Positions 17,950 through 25,434 of a stretch of 32,153 bases of DNA are shown here, piece after piece. Under the pieces are notes generated by a model. The model worked only from the letters and a program-made list of their open reading frames with translations, did not search any database and was not told the origin of the DNA. The stretch's first letter is position 1. Every line of letters starts with the position of its first letter. The stretch lies in assembly GCA_029834535.1 (NCBI GenBank), contig JAQMWT010000592.1, forward strand, positions 1-32,153, given 5' to 3'. Source of the stretch: Chrysophaeum taylorii (taxonomy: Eukaryota > Sar > Pelagophyceae > Pelagomonadales > Pelagomonadaceae). The position numbers and the translations under genes are program-made.

Positions 17950-18320
17950 GAACGTTGGGTGTTTGGTTGTGGTGGCGCGAGCAAGTTGCCATGGGCACGA
18001 CCGCGTCCTGTACGCGAAAATGGAAGACTTCGGACGCGCCAGCGGTGTAAGGAACGAACACGGGTAGACCAGGCTGCTGTATGCCAGCCTCTGCTGTGGC
18101 AGATAAGAAAGTGGCCCGTTTTCGCATTCGCAAGAACGAAGTTGCCATATGGGCCAACGTTGGAGGAGCAAGCGGCGAGCTTCGCGTCATACTCGAATAG
18201 ACTGCGGTAGAAGTTGGCGACAGTGGCAAAACAGTTGTGGCACGTAAGAACGTTGCAGGTAGCGTCGCAGTGGCACGTAAGAACATTGCAGATAGCGTCG
18301 CGGGTGCTGAGCACGGAATT
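17950..18320 (-). pseudogene. Possible Copia protease relic
   Basis: One frame reads DATCNVLTCHNCFA followed by FYRSLFEYDAKLAA and VLANAKTG. This recalls the aspartic protease start of Copia polyproteins (DSGAtxHv... slLF... vxxAnG). The catalytic D-S/T-G-A itself is not intact, and a 33-bp tandem duplication (18239-18302) covers the site. The assignment depends on position between zinc knuckle and RT and on this weak pattern. Confidence 0.35.
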
Positions 18321-18559
18321 CATTGCGATAGCAAAACCGGATTTTAAAGGTCAGAAAAACGGCGAAAAGGCGAGAGTGCGCGAAGGAAAACCACAAATCA
18401 CACAGCAAAGAAGCGTCTGTCCAGGATCCCGAAGATGAGCGATCCAACCACATAGGAAGCACGAAAACTGCGCACGTGAAAAATTGACAGGCACAGCTTA
18501 GTTGTGGCAGGTGAAATGCGCGATGGAACGTGATGCGCTGGTTTTACCAAAACCGACAA

Positions 18560-18830
18560 GCACAACGAGGAGTGGATCAACGAATAGCAGAAAATGTAGA
18601 ACGGGGAGTGGATCAACGAATAGCAGAAAATGCACAACGGGGAGTGGAGCAACGAATAGGTGAAATACAGAACGAGGAGGGGAGCAACGACGAGGTGAAA
18701 AGACAACGAGGAGGGGAGCAACGACGAGGTGAAAAGACAGAACGAGGAGAGGAGCAACGACGAGGGGAAAATACAGAACGAGGGGCTGAGCAACGAATAG
18801 CGAAAATTACAGAACGAGGCGCCTGTGCAA
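18560..18830 (+). repeat. 36-bp minisatellite within the Copia element
   Basis: About eight units of AGAACGAGGAGNGGANCAACG plus a variable AATAGCAGAAAAT part. On the plus strand it gives a Glu/Arg-rich frame; on the element strand, Ser/Pro/Arg-rich sequence. It sits between gag and the protease-like relic, where the linker of a Copia polyprotein would be. Confidence 0.8.
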
Positions 18831-19175
18831 TGGGAGCTAAAAACAAAAACGAGGGGCTTCCGTGGGATGGGGTTGTTGATGTGCTTGCATCAGACATTCG
18901 GCGGTACACACGCTGACTTGGAATTATCTTGATTGGCAGAAAGGTGCAAAGATGTGTAATGGGTGGTGGTATTAAGAAAAGCGGCGGAGTGGAAATAGAA
19001 TCAGTCAAGGTTGGAGTAGGCATAGGAGCAGAAAAGGTAGTGTTACTGGTGTTGGTGTAGGTGGGTGGGTGTTGTTGGGTGTTGTTGGAGTCATTGGGAG
19101 TGTTGCGCTGTTGAGAAGAACGGCGATGGTGGGTAGGGCGTTGTCGTGGAATAGCTAGGAACTTTGAAACTTGCG

Positions 19176-19217
19176 GCAGTCCCTCTTAAAGTGATCCTTG
19201 CAGCCGCCAAAAGGACA
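19176..19217 (-). pseudogene. Gag zinc knuckle
   Basis: On the minus strand the codons read CPFGGCKDHFKRDC, a CX4CX2HX4C variant of the retroviral-type knuckle CX2CX4HX4C, followed by a stop. A second, imperfect knuckle CFLCGWIAHLRDP (CX2CX4H, last Cys replaced) occurs near 18434-18466. These mark the nucleocapsid part of gag. Confidence 0.65.
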
Positions 19218-19500
19218 TCGGGTAGTGCGTCGGAATCGAGTAGAGCCAGGTTGTTGGGAAAGGGGGGCGTCTAGGGTAGGTCAGTTGGAAGAGTCTGAAG
19301 TCGTGGCTGACGACGCGGCGGATAGCGCGGCGGAAGTGGTTGTGCATGCCATCGAAATTGATTGTTGTTGAACTTCTCAAGGGTACAACCACATTCATCA
19401 GTACGAAACGCGAGACGATAAAACAAAGCCAGTAAGGCTTGAAGCACGATGCACGTAGTCAAATGCGAGGACACACTCGAGGGTGCGTCGGATCAGGTAC

Positions 19501-19602
19501 AATGCCGAGCAACTTGAACTCCGGTGATAGGTAAAATGCCGAGCAACTTGAACGCCGGTGATAGGTACAATGCCGAGCAACTTGTATACTCCGATGATGA
19601 AC
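19501..19602 (+). repeat. 34-bp tandem triplication in gag
   Basis: AATGCCGAGCAACTTGAACT and the following 14 bases start at 19501, 19535 and 19569. Period 34 is not a multiple of three, so each added copy shifts the reading frame. Confidence 0.85.
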
Positions 19603-20035
19603 TTGTTGAGGAAGTTCGCTACGCGATCCCCACGGCCCATGTAGACATCGGTAATGCGCTTGTAAAGTCGCGTGAAGTTCATGTCGCGGTTTTCATGGAT
19701 ATCAACGTTGTTGCTTGACGCGAAATTCGCCTTCAGAGCAGCGAGATGCTGAGAAATTCTTCTTCAGAGCAGCGAGATGCTGAGATGCTAGTCCAAGGAT
19801 CGTTGGTCGAGATAATGTGATCGCCGGTGGAGATGATCATGTTCTCAAGACGACGTGCCATTGGTGGGAAAAAAAAATGTCGCTCACCGCTGAAGGCATC
19901 AAGTTTGTGCGAAAGTTTGCTAGATTGAATTTCGATCGAGGACATGATAGACGACAACGAACCGAACACGTAGCAATGAACTGAAGCCGAGGAGGAGTCG
20001 CCGCGAAGGCAAGCACAGGTTCGATCGAAACGAAC

Positions 20036-20049
20036 GAACACTGCTGCCA
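20036..20049 (-). promoter_or_regulatory. Candidate primer binding site of the Copia element
   Basis: Directly after the 5' LTR the minus strand reads TGGCAGCAGTG. TGG complements the CCA end of a tRNA, and the rest resembles the initiator-Met class (TGGTAGCAGAG, TGGTATCAGAG) but is not identical. The gag start codons overlap it. Confidence 0.5.
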
Positions 20050-20145
20050 TGTGACAACTGGAATGGGGCGTTGCTCTAGCGATAAGGGAATGACGTAGGG
20101 ATACTAGATACGTGGTGCAGGGGTAAGTGTCATAGCTTCCTCACA
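20050..20145 (-). repeat. Copia 5' LTR
   Basis: 96 bp matching 15213-15308 with three differences (G/A, T/C and T/C). Followed on the right by the GGGAG target duplication. At 96 bp it is short for an LTR; no TATA box is evident. Confidence 0.9.
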
Positions 20146-20154
20146 GGGAGTCAG

Positions 20155-20221
20155 CACAGGGGTATATATAGCCCCGGGCACTCGCTCACACCAGGACCGG
20201 CATTCCTACCCTCACCTTTTG
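20155..20221 (+). repeat. TRIM left LTR with TATA box
   Basis: CACAGGGGTATATATAGCCC at the start contains TATATATA bracketed by GGGG and CCCC; transcription would begin around the middle of the LTR (CACACCAGGACC). Ends CACCTTTTG. Confidence 0.75.
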
Positions 20222-20257
20222 GTTATGGGCCCTTAAAGCGCTCGAGGTGGATCGCGC

Positions 20258-20267
20258 GTTCGAATCC
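20258..20267 (+). promoter_or_regulatory. Pol III B-box-like word inside the TRIM
   Basis: GTTCGAATCC matches the B-box core (GWTCRANNC). The surrounding bases do not fold as a tRNA T-arm (only one or two of five pairs form), so this may be chance or an eroded tRNA-derived part. Confidence 0.25.
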
Positions 20268-20292
20268 GCCCCACCGCTGCGCCGCAAGGAGT

Positions 20293-20357
20293 GTGTGAGT
20301 GCCTTCGAAGCAGTTGCCATCGCCAACTGCTGGAGCCCCGTCGTCTAGCACTCACAC
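20293..20357 (+). other. Two-level stem-loop inside the TRIM
   Basis: GTGTGAGTGC (20293-20302) pairs perfectly with GCACTCACAC (20348-20357). Inside, AGCAGTTG (20309-20316) pairs with CAACTGCT (20324-20331) around a seven-base loop. A structured RNA signal such as packaging or dimerisation is conceivable. Confidence 0.6.
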
Positions 20358-20422
20358 TAGACCCCCCTCACCTGGGCGCTTTCACTTACCAGGACCGGAT
20401 GTTCATCTCCGACGCAGATGTT

Positions 20423-20490
20423 CATCTTAAGCAGATGGCGTCGTCGCCTGCTGGGTCATCTTAAGCAGATGGCGTCGTCGCCTGCTGGGT
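20423..20490 (+). repeat. 34-bp tandem duplication inside the TRIM
   Basis: Two identical copies of a unit that begins CATCTTAAGCAGATGGCGTC (20423-20456 and 20457-20490). Confidence 0.9.
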
Positions 20491-20554
20491 CCCCACCGTC
20501 TCGCATACATGCTTGACTCGCCCCAGATGTTCACGTTTCACTATGATGGGGAAG

Positions 20555-20621
20555 CACAGGGGTATATATAGCCCCGGGCACTCGCACACACCAGGACCGG
20601 CATTCCTACCCTCACCTTTTG
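20555..20621 (+). repeat. TRIM right LTR
   Basis: Matches 20155-20221 except CTCGCA for CTCGCT; identical to the solo copy at 25361-25427. Confidence 0.8.
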
Positions 20622-20840
20622 GTCAGTACTTTAGGTGCGTGTCCGTTGGCTAAGTATATAGTCGTTTTGCGGGAGTCGATACCCTTACGTGCGTGTTCCT
20701 TGGCGAAGTATATAGTTGTTTTGTGGGCGTCAGTACTTTAGGTGCGTGTCCGTTGGCGAAGTATATAGTATATTTTTTGTGGGAGTCAGTACATTAGGTG
20801 CGTGTTCGTCGTTGAAGTATATAGTTGTTTTGTGGGAGTT
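20622..20840 (+). repeat. 53-bp tandem array, right part
   Basis: Continuation of the array at 14926-15212: GTATATAG at 20654, 20708, 20761 and 20817 with the same GGGAGTCAGTACTTTAGG context. The units decay toward 20840, after which 90 bases show nothing recognisable. Confidence 0.9.
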
Positions 20841-20927
20841 ACGTAATAGTTTATCGGGGAGTGGTGCTGCAATAGTTACTTTTTCGAAAGTCGTGTAATA
20901 GTTGATCGGGAGTCAAATAGATTTGAG

Positions 20928-21003
20928 AATCTAACTAACTAACTTCAGACCTCTCCCGAGCATGGGAGCCAGGCCGGACCGACAGGAGCCAGTCCGGAAT
21001 CAC
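20928..21003 (-). repeat. SINE-like 3' end fragment
   Basis: CTAACTAACTAACTTCAGAC to GGAATCACGG is the last 75 bp of the SINE-like element in minus orientation, otherwise truncated. It lies about 100 bp from a plus-strand copy, giving an inverted pair. Confidence 0.7.
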
Positions 21004-21104
21004 GGCCTTGAGAATCGGAGAGAACAAATCGGATGCTGTCCGTTAAGCTGACGCAGCCGTCCGTTAACGGATCAACTAGGTTTAAGCGTCGGTGTACATC
21101 CCAT

Positions 21105-21505
21105 TACCCTAACCCTGCGATCGCTAACCGTATGGTTGCGATGGAGGACGGCGCCTAACACGCTTGCTCCCTGCGGCGGCCCCTGCCGTCCCGGAGTGAG
21201 ACGGTGCCTCCTCGCCTCCCGGGCTGGCCGGTTAGCACCCGGAAAGTCCGCGCCGGGATGGTGTTCGCTCGGTTGGGCAGAACGCGACGGACAGGTCGAT
21301 TGTTCGTGGACCAACACGTCCGCGGCCTGCGACGCTCTTGCACGACCTCGCACAAGACCGCACCCAGTGGCGGTCCGCCATCAACAAGTCCTCCTCCCTC
21401 GCCTTTGCCCCAACTGCGTGAAGTTTCTCCGTGATTCCGGACCGGCTCGTGCCGGTCCGGCCTGGCTCCCATGCTCCGAAGAGGTCTGAAGTTAGTTTAG
21501 TTAGT
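21105..21505 (+). repeat. SINE-like element, divergent copy
   Basis: Shares GTATGGTTGCGATGGAGGAC, the GGGCTGGCCGGTTAGCACCCGG block and the GGTCTGAAGTTAGTTTAGTTAG tail with the other copies, but the centre (about 21250-21430) is different. It may represent another subfamily or a recombinant. The 100 bases before it show nothing recognised. Confidence 0.6.
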
Positions 21506-21905
21506 ACAAGTGCAGGCCAGTAAGTTCGTCAGTAAGTTCACCTAGTCCCAATCTCTAACCCCAGTAAGTTCACCTGGTCCGAGTAAGTTCACCTAGTCCC
21601 AATCTCTAACCCCAGTTTTAGAGAGTGGGCATACGTCGAACTTACTGGCAGTAAGTTCGGCGTAAGCCCACTCGTGCTCACATCCACTCACCCCTCTCCT
21701 TTGAACTCGTCCCTCTCACCCTCGCCAATCTAAGCTGCTTTGATCCGCACACGCCGCTAACCTTTGCGTTTACTCTAAAAACCCCAGTAAGTTCACTTGG
21801 TCCCAGTAAGTTCGCCTGGTCACTAATTTCACCTAGTCCCAATCTCTAACCTCCGTAAGTTCACCTGGTTCCAGTAAGTTCACCTGGTCCCAGTAAGTTC
21901 ACTTA

Positions 21906-22493
21906 CAGTGCGCGTGTAGACGCCGGGAGGGGGCTTATCGGTATTGCGCAGCACGTGTGGGGTAGGGTGGAGTCGTCGACTCAGAAGAGCATATCCTCGG
22001 GGTTGCCGATCGACAGAGAGCCACGTAGAGCTGGACGTGGCAGAAGACGGGCTTGGGCAAGAGGACGCCGACCTTGCGGGGCGTCTGCCTCTGGCTCTTG
22101 TTGATCGTTTGGCGTCGGTGGGGCTTGAGGGATACAGGTTGGAGGAGCCTCGGTGACACGACACGATCGATCATGTATCTGGTACCGTTGCAGTGGCCGT
22201 GCGACGGGTCGAGGTTGCGAAGACTTTAAGCTCGAGATCAAAGTCAGCATGCCGTTGGTTGTCAGGGAGTTGAAAACTCGACTGTAAAGAGCGAGGCGTC
22301 GTCTTCCGACCCAACCTAGTCGGCCGAAAAGAACTCCGACGCCTCGTCTCCGGGAAAAAAAGGCCGCGGTCACGCGCGCGTTGTCAGCATCGACAACATC
22401 GTTTCGACGGGGAGTGAGAATGGCGCGCTGAAAGAGCCGCCGCGGGTCGTGGAAATAGTCTGCGAGGTCGCCGTAGACGGCTTGGAGGATCAA
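21906..22493 (-). pseudogene. PIF1-type helicase C-terminal fragment (U4)
   Basis: Same relic as at 6576-7154, with ILQAVYGDLADYFHDPRRLF and AILTPRRNDVVDADNARV at the start and QLYVALCRS near the end in another phase. It has no internal deletion relative to U1. Point changes (for example GTG for ATG at the Asn-Ala-Arg-Met motif) distinguish it. Confidence 0.8.
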
Positions 22494-22550
22494 TGCCTCG
22501 CTCGCGGGCCTACATGATCCTTACCCTAAATCGAGGGACAAACAGAAACG

Positions 22551-22833
22551 TTTTCACCACCCTCACCCATGTCGCCTCCTCGGGGAACCCCACCCAGGCC
22601 GCCCGATCCCAGCAGGACGTCACCCTTCGTCGCATATACGTCCGGCGGCAGCATGCGTACGACCTACGGGCGGGGCCCGTCCTCTCTTCGCCTGCCCCAC
22701 GCCTCGGCGATGACCCCGACTAGGTCCCGCGTGCTTATCTCCGCCCGTCAGGCACGTCCCTCATACCCCACAAACCCACCCACATCCTTCATGCTCCCCA
22801 CACACACCCCCCTCTTAGCAATCGACATTTAAA
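22551..22833 (+). mobile_element. 5'-truncated non-LTR copy with 14-bp target duplication
   Basis: Covers the last about 60 codons of the endonuclease ORF and the 3' UTR to TTTAAA. GACAAACAGAAACG (22537-22550) and GACAAATAGAAACG (22834-22847) flank it: 13 of 14 bases match and the GAAACG part is not microsatellite, so this is a genuine target-site duplication. Confidence 0.85.
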
Positions 22834-22847
22834 GACAAATAGAAACG

Positions 22848-23817
22848 TCGTTCTCGACGCTCACGGCAAGGTGCTTCTCACGCAGGCCAACCTTGTCAAC
22901 CGCGGAGGAGCGCGGACCACCTGGCACGACAGCTTGCTCGATCGCGCCCTCTCCACCACCAAAGAGGCCGGCATCCCAGCCCTGTCCGAGGTTTTCGGCA
23001 TCTTTGCTGACGTCGTCGCCCCTACCATTCGCACGCGCCTCTACGGCCGGTACCGAGGCAATCTCGCCGGACGCCAAGTCGTCCCAGACATCCTCACCAC
23101 GCTCGACAACAAGGAGCAACTCTACGACCTCAATACCCTCGCTTGGGGTTCGTTGTACACCGCCCACGCCCTCCATCCCTCCCACCCGTCGCCTGTCGAT
23201 CGGCGCGCAGCGCAAGTCCACTCCGAATACCTCGCTCACGCCCGCGGCATCGACGCCATCATCCCCCAGCCGGGTACAGCACCACCGCCTGGCTTTTTGG
23301 GCCCTGTCGAACGGCGGCTACGTAGCTACGGCACCGTCGCCGGCCTCGTCTTTGGTGCCTTCGGTGAGGCCAGCGCGGCGTGCCACGCTCTCGCCCAAAC
23401 ATGCGCAGAGCGCATCGCTGCGCGAACCTGGGTGGCAAGCGGCTGCACCAACTTCACAGAGGCAAAGGCGGCCCAAACTCGCCGCATCTACCGTGAGTGG
23501 GGGATCGCCAACGCATTAGGCCGGGCTCGCTGTGCCCTCACCGCCCTTACCCATGTCGCCGCCTCGGGGAACCCCACCCAGGCCGCCCGATCCCAGCAGG
23601 ACGTCACCCTTCGTCGCACATACGTCCGGCGGCAGCATGCGTACGACCTACGGGCGGGGCCCGTCCTCTCTTCGCCTGACCCACGCCTCGGCGATGACCC
23701 CGACTAGGTCCCGCGTACTTATCTCCGCCCGTCAGGCACATCCCTCATACCCCACAAACCCACCCACATCCTTCATGCTCCCCACACACACCCCCCTCTT
23801 AGCAGTCGACATTTAAA
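22848..23817 (+). pseudogene. 5'-truncated non-LTR copy with endonuclease domain (278 codons)
   Basis: Open from the truncation point to a TAG near 23707 and nearly identical to the C-terminal half of the ORF at 26849-28192 (minus). The restriction-like endonuclease pattern is present up to VVPD (23084-23089), but the catalytic DIK is DLN here (23126-23134). The CVHC finger of the long copy is replaced by RALS (22953-22964). The substitutions cluster in 22927-22971 while both flanks are identical. Followed by the 3' UTR ending TTTAAA and the microsatellite. Confidence 0.85.
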
Positions 23818-23866
23818 GACAAACAGACAAACAGACAAACAGACAGACAAACAGACAAACATCTGT
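23818..23866 (-). repeat. GACAAACA microsatellite (U4)
   Basis: Uninterrupted (ACAG/ACAA)n followed by CATCTGTCGATTAGTAGTAA. It is the part of the U4 microsatellite downstream of the inserted non-LTR copies. Confidence 0.85.
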
Positions 23867-24225
23867 CGATTAGTAGTAAGGACAAGTGCAGGCCAGTAAG
23901 TTCACCTAGTCCCAATCTCTAACCCCAGTAAGTCCACCTGGTCCCAGTAAGTTCACCTGGCCAGTAAGTTCACCTAGTCCAAATATCTAACCCCAGTAAG
24001 TTCGGCGTAAACCCACTCGTGCTCACACCACTCCTTCGAGCTCGTCGCTGTCGCCTCCGCCAATCTAAGCTGCTTCGATCCGCACACGCCGCTAATCTTT
24101 GAGTTTACTCTAAACCCCCCAGTAAGTTCACCTGGTCCCAGTAAGTTCACCTGGTCACTATATTCACCTAGTCCCAATCTCTAACCCCAGTAAGTTCACC
24201 TGGTCCCAGTAAGTTCACCTACAGT

Positions 24226-24786
24226 GCGCGTGTAGACGCCGGGAGGGGGCTTATCGGTATTGCGCAGCACGTGTGGGGTAGGGTGGAGTCGTCGACTCAG
24301 AAGAGCATATCCTCGGGGCTGCCGATCGACAGAGAGCCACGTAGAGCTGGACGTGGCAGAAGACGGGCTTCGCCAAGAGGACGCCGACCTCGCGGGGCGT
24401 CTGGCCCTGGCTCTTGGTGATCGTTTGGCGTCGGCGGGCCTTAAGGGATACAGGTTGGAGGAGCCTCGGTGACAACGACACGATCGATCATGTATCTGGC
24501 ACCGTTGCAGTGGTCGTACGACGGGTCGAGGTTGCGAAGACTTTAAGCTCGCGATCAAAGTCAGCATGCCGTTGGTTGTCAGGGAGTTCAAAACTCGACT
24601 CTTGAGAGCGAGGCGTCGTCTTCCGACCCAACCTAGTCGGCCGAAAAGAACTCCGACGCCTCGTCTCCGGGAAAAAAAGGCCGCGGTCATGCGCGCGTTG
24701 TCAGCATCGATAACATCGTTTCGACGGGGAGTGAGAATGGCGCGCTGAAAGAGCCGCCGCGGGTCGTGGAAATAGTCTGCGAGGTC
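24226..24786 (-). pseudogene. PIF1-type helicase C-terminal fragment (U5)
   Basis: Same relic as in U1 and U4. Its beginning is displaced: the SINE-like element separates GAGGTC (24781-24786) from GGTCGCCGTAGACGG (25153-25167). Multiple phase changes prevent translation as one product. Confidence 0.8.
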
Positions 24787-25151
24787 CCTTACCCTGATCG
24801 CCGACCGCATGGTTGCGATGGAGGACGGTGCCTCATGAATCCTGAGCCTTGCGAGGGCATCCGCCCTCCCGGCGTAGGTTGGCACCTATTCGCCTCTCGG
24901 GCGGGCCGGTTGGCAGCCGGAACGTTCGCAGTGGGACGGGGTATGGCCGGGGGCGCAGACGGAAGGTTATCGACGAGTTGGTTGTCAGTCACATCGCGGT
25001 CTCCTCGTCGCATGGCGACAAGCTTGATGATCACTCTCCGCCGACCCACCTTTCGGCGCCCCTCGTCTACAGGCCCGTGATTCCGGACTGGCTCCTGTCG
25101 TTCCGGCCTGGCTCCCATGCTCGGGAGAGGTCTGAAGTTAGTTAGTTAGTT
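24787..25151 (+). repeat. SINE-like element, copy 3, with 5-bp target duplication
   Basis: CCTTACCCTGATCGCCGACC at the head, GTTAGTTAGTTAGTT at the tail, inserted into the helicase relic. AGGTC repeats at 24782-24786 and 25152-25156. Length 365 bp, close to the 366 bp of copy 2. Confidence 0.8.
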
Positions 25152-25238
25152 AGGTCGCCGTAGACGGCTTGGAGGATCAATGTGTGGCTCGCGGGCCTAC
25201 ATGATCCTTGCCCTAAATCGGGGGACAAACAAACAAAC

Positions 25239-25309
25239 ATACCCCACAAACCCGCCCAGATCCTTCATGCTCCCCACACACACCCCCCTCTTAGCAGTCG
25301 ACATTTAAA
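25239..25309 (+). mobile_element. Very short 5'-truncated non-LTR 3' end
   Basis: Only the last 71 bases of the 3' UTR, ATACCCCACAAACCCGCCCA to TTTAAA, between GACAAACAAACAAAC on the left (25224-25238) and the same word on the right (25310-25324). Confidence 0.8.
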
Positions 25310-25360
25310 GACAAACAAACAAACAAACAGACAGACAAACATCTGTCGATTAGTAGTAAG

Positions 25361-25427
25361 CACAGGGGTATATATAGCCCCGGGCACTCGCACACACCAG
25401 GACCGGCATTCCTACCCTCACCTTTTG
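25361..25427 (+). repeat. Solo LTR of the TRIM-like element
   Basis: 67 bp identical to 20555-20621. GTAAG at 25356-25360 and 25428-25432 is the target duplication; removing the insert restores TAGTAGTAAGGAC, the sequence present at the equivalent place in U4 (23870-23883). A solo LTR arises by recombination between the two LTRs of a full element. Confidence 0.85.
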
Positions 25428-25434
25428 GTAAGGA

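Larger units (their letters stand above)
19398..20050 (-). pseudogene. Copia gag, broken by short duplications
   Basis: The ATG at 20050 uses the last base of the 5' LTR as its A, so gag starts at the LTR/primer-site boundary. The first frame (to 19733) includes KLDAFSGERHFFFPPMARRL, reminiscent of the Copia gag start (LdgxNyxxWkxxm). It is ended by a duplicated TTCAGAGCAGCGAGATGCTG. Continuation LYKRITDVYMGRGDRVANFL lies in another phase at 19682-19398. Three copies of a 34-bp unit at 19501-19600 further disrupt it. Confidence 0.6.
15213..20145 (-). mobile_element. Copia-type LTR retrotransposon, internally deleted
   Basis: Two 96-bp direct repeats, TGTGACAACTGG...CCTCACA, bound the element; they differ at only three positions. 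GGGAG (15208-15212 and 20146-20150) is the target duplication. The order on the minus strand is LTR, gag, zinc knuckle, protease-like segment, RT, RNase H, LTR, as in Ty1/Copia elements. No integrase motifs (HHCC, DDE) could be found between the protease-like segment and RT, where Copia elements have them. Several short tandem duplications and frameshifts disrupt the genes. The near-identical LTRs point to a recent insertion, perhaps of an already defective template. Confidence 0.9.
20155..20621 (+). mobile_element. TRIM-like miniature LTR retroelement
   Basis: Two 67-bp direct repeats with one difference enclose 333 bp without coding capacity. GTCAG stands on both sides (20150-20154 and 20622-20626), restoring the array sequence GGGAGTCAGTACTTT. 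A purine run GATGGGGAAG precedes the right repeat, as a polypurine tract would; TGGGCCC lies four bases after the left repeat as a possible primer site. These are the marks of a terminal-repeat retrotransposon in miniature, mobilised by another element's proteins. LTR ends are CA...TG instead of TG...CA, which is atypical. The interior holds a long hairpin and a 34-bp duplication. Confidence 0.75.
21507..23882 (-). mobile_element. Repeat unit U4, carrying two non-LTR insertions
   Basis: Minus-strand copy of the U unit: 3' end CCTGCACTTG at 21507, GGTGAACTTACTGG block to 21905, helicase relic, CCCTCGATTTAGGG at about 22523-22536, then the microsatellite with two truncated non-LTR copies, and the 5' end (GATTAGTAGTAAGGA) at 23882. 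It adjoins U5 directly, a tandem pair like U2/U3. Confidence 0.6.
23883..25434 (-). mobile_element. Repeat unit U5, carrying SINE-like, non-LTR and solo-LTR insertions
   Basis: Minus-strand U unit: repeat block 23883-24225, helicase relic to 24786 resuming at 25152, TTTAGGG-type motif at about 25210-25222, microsatellite split by a 71-bp non-LTR remnant, and the 5' end (GTAAGGA) at 25428-25434 displaced by a solo LTR. The three nested insertions can be removed to restore the same order as in U1-U4. Confidence 0.6.

Noticed and set aside
18530..18916. Glu/Arg-rich frame as a coiled-coil gene
   Set aside because: It is the plus-strand reading of a 36-bp minisatellite within the minus-strand Copia element.
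20222..20290. tRNA gene or tRNA-derived head in the TRIM interior
   Set aside because: A B-box-like word is present, but the T-arm does not pair and no cloverleaf or A-box could be built.
23882..25434. U5 as a separate gene-bearing locus because of its different length
   Set aside because: Its extra length is fully explained by nested SINE-like, non-LTR and solo-LTR insertions.
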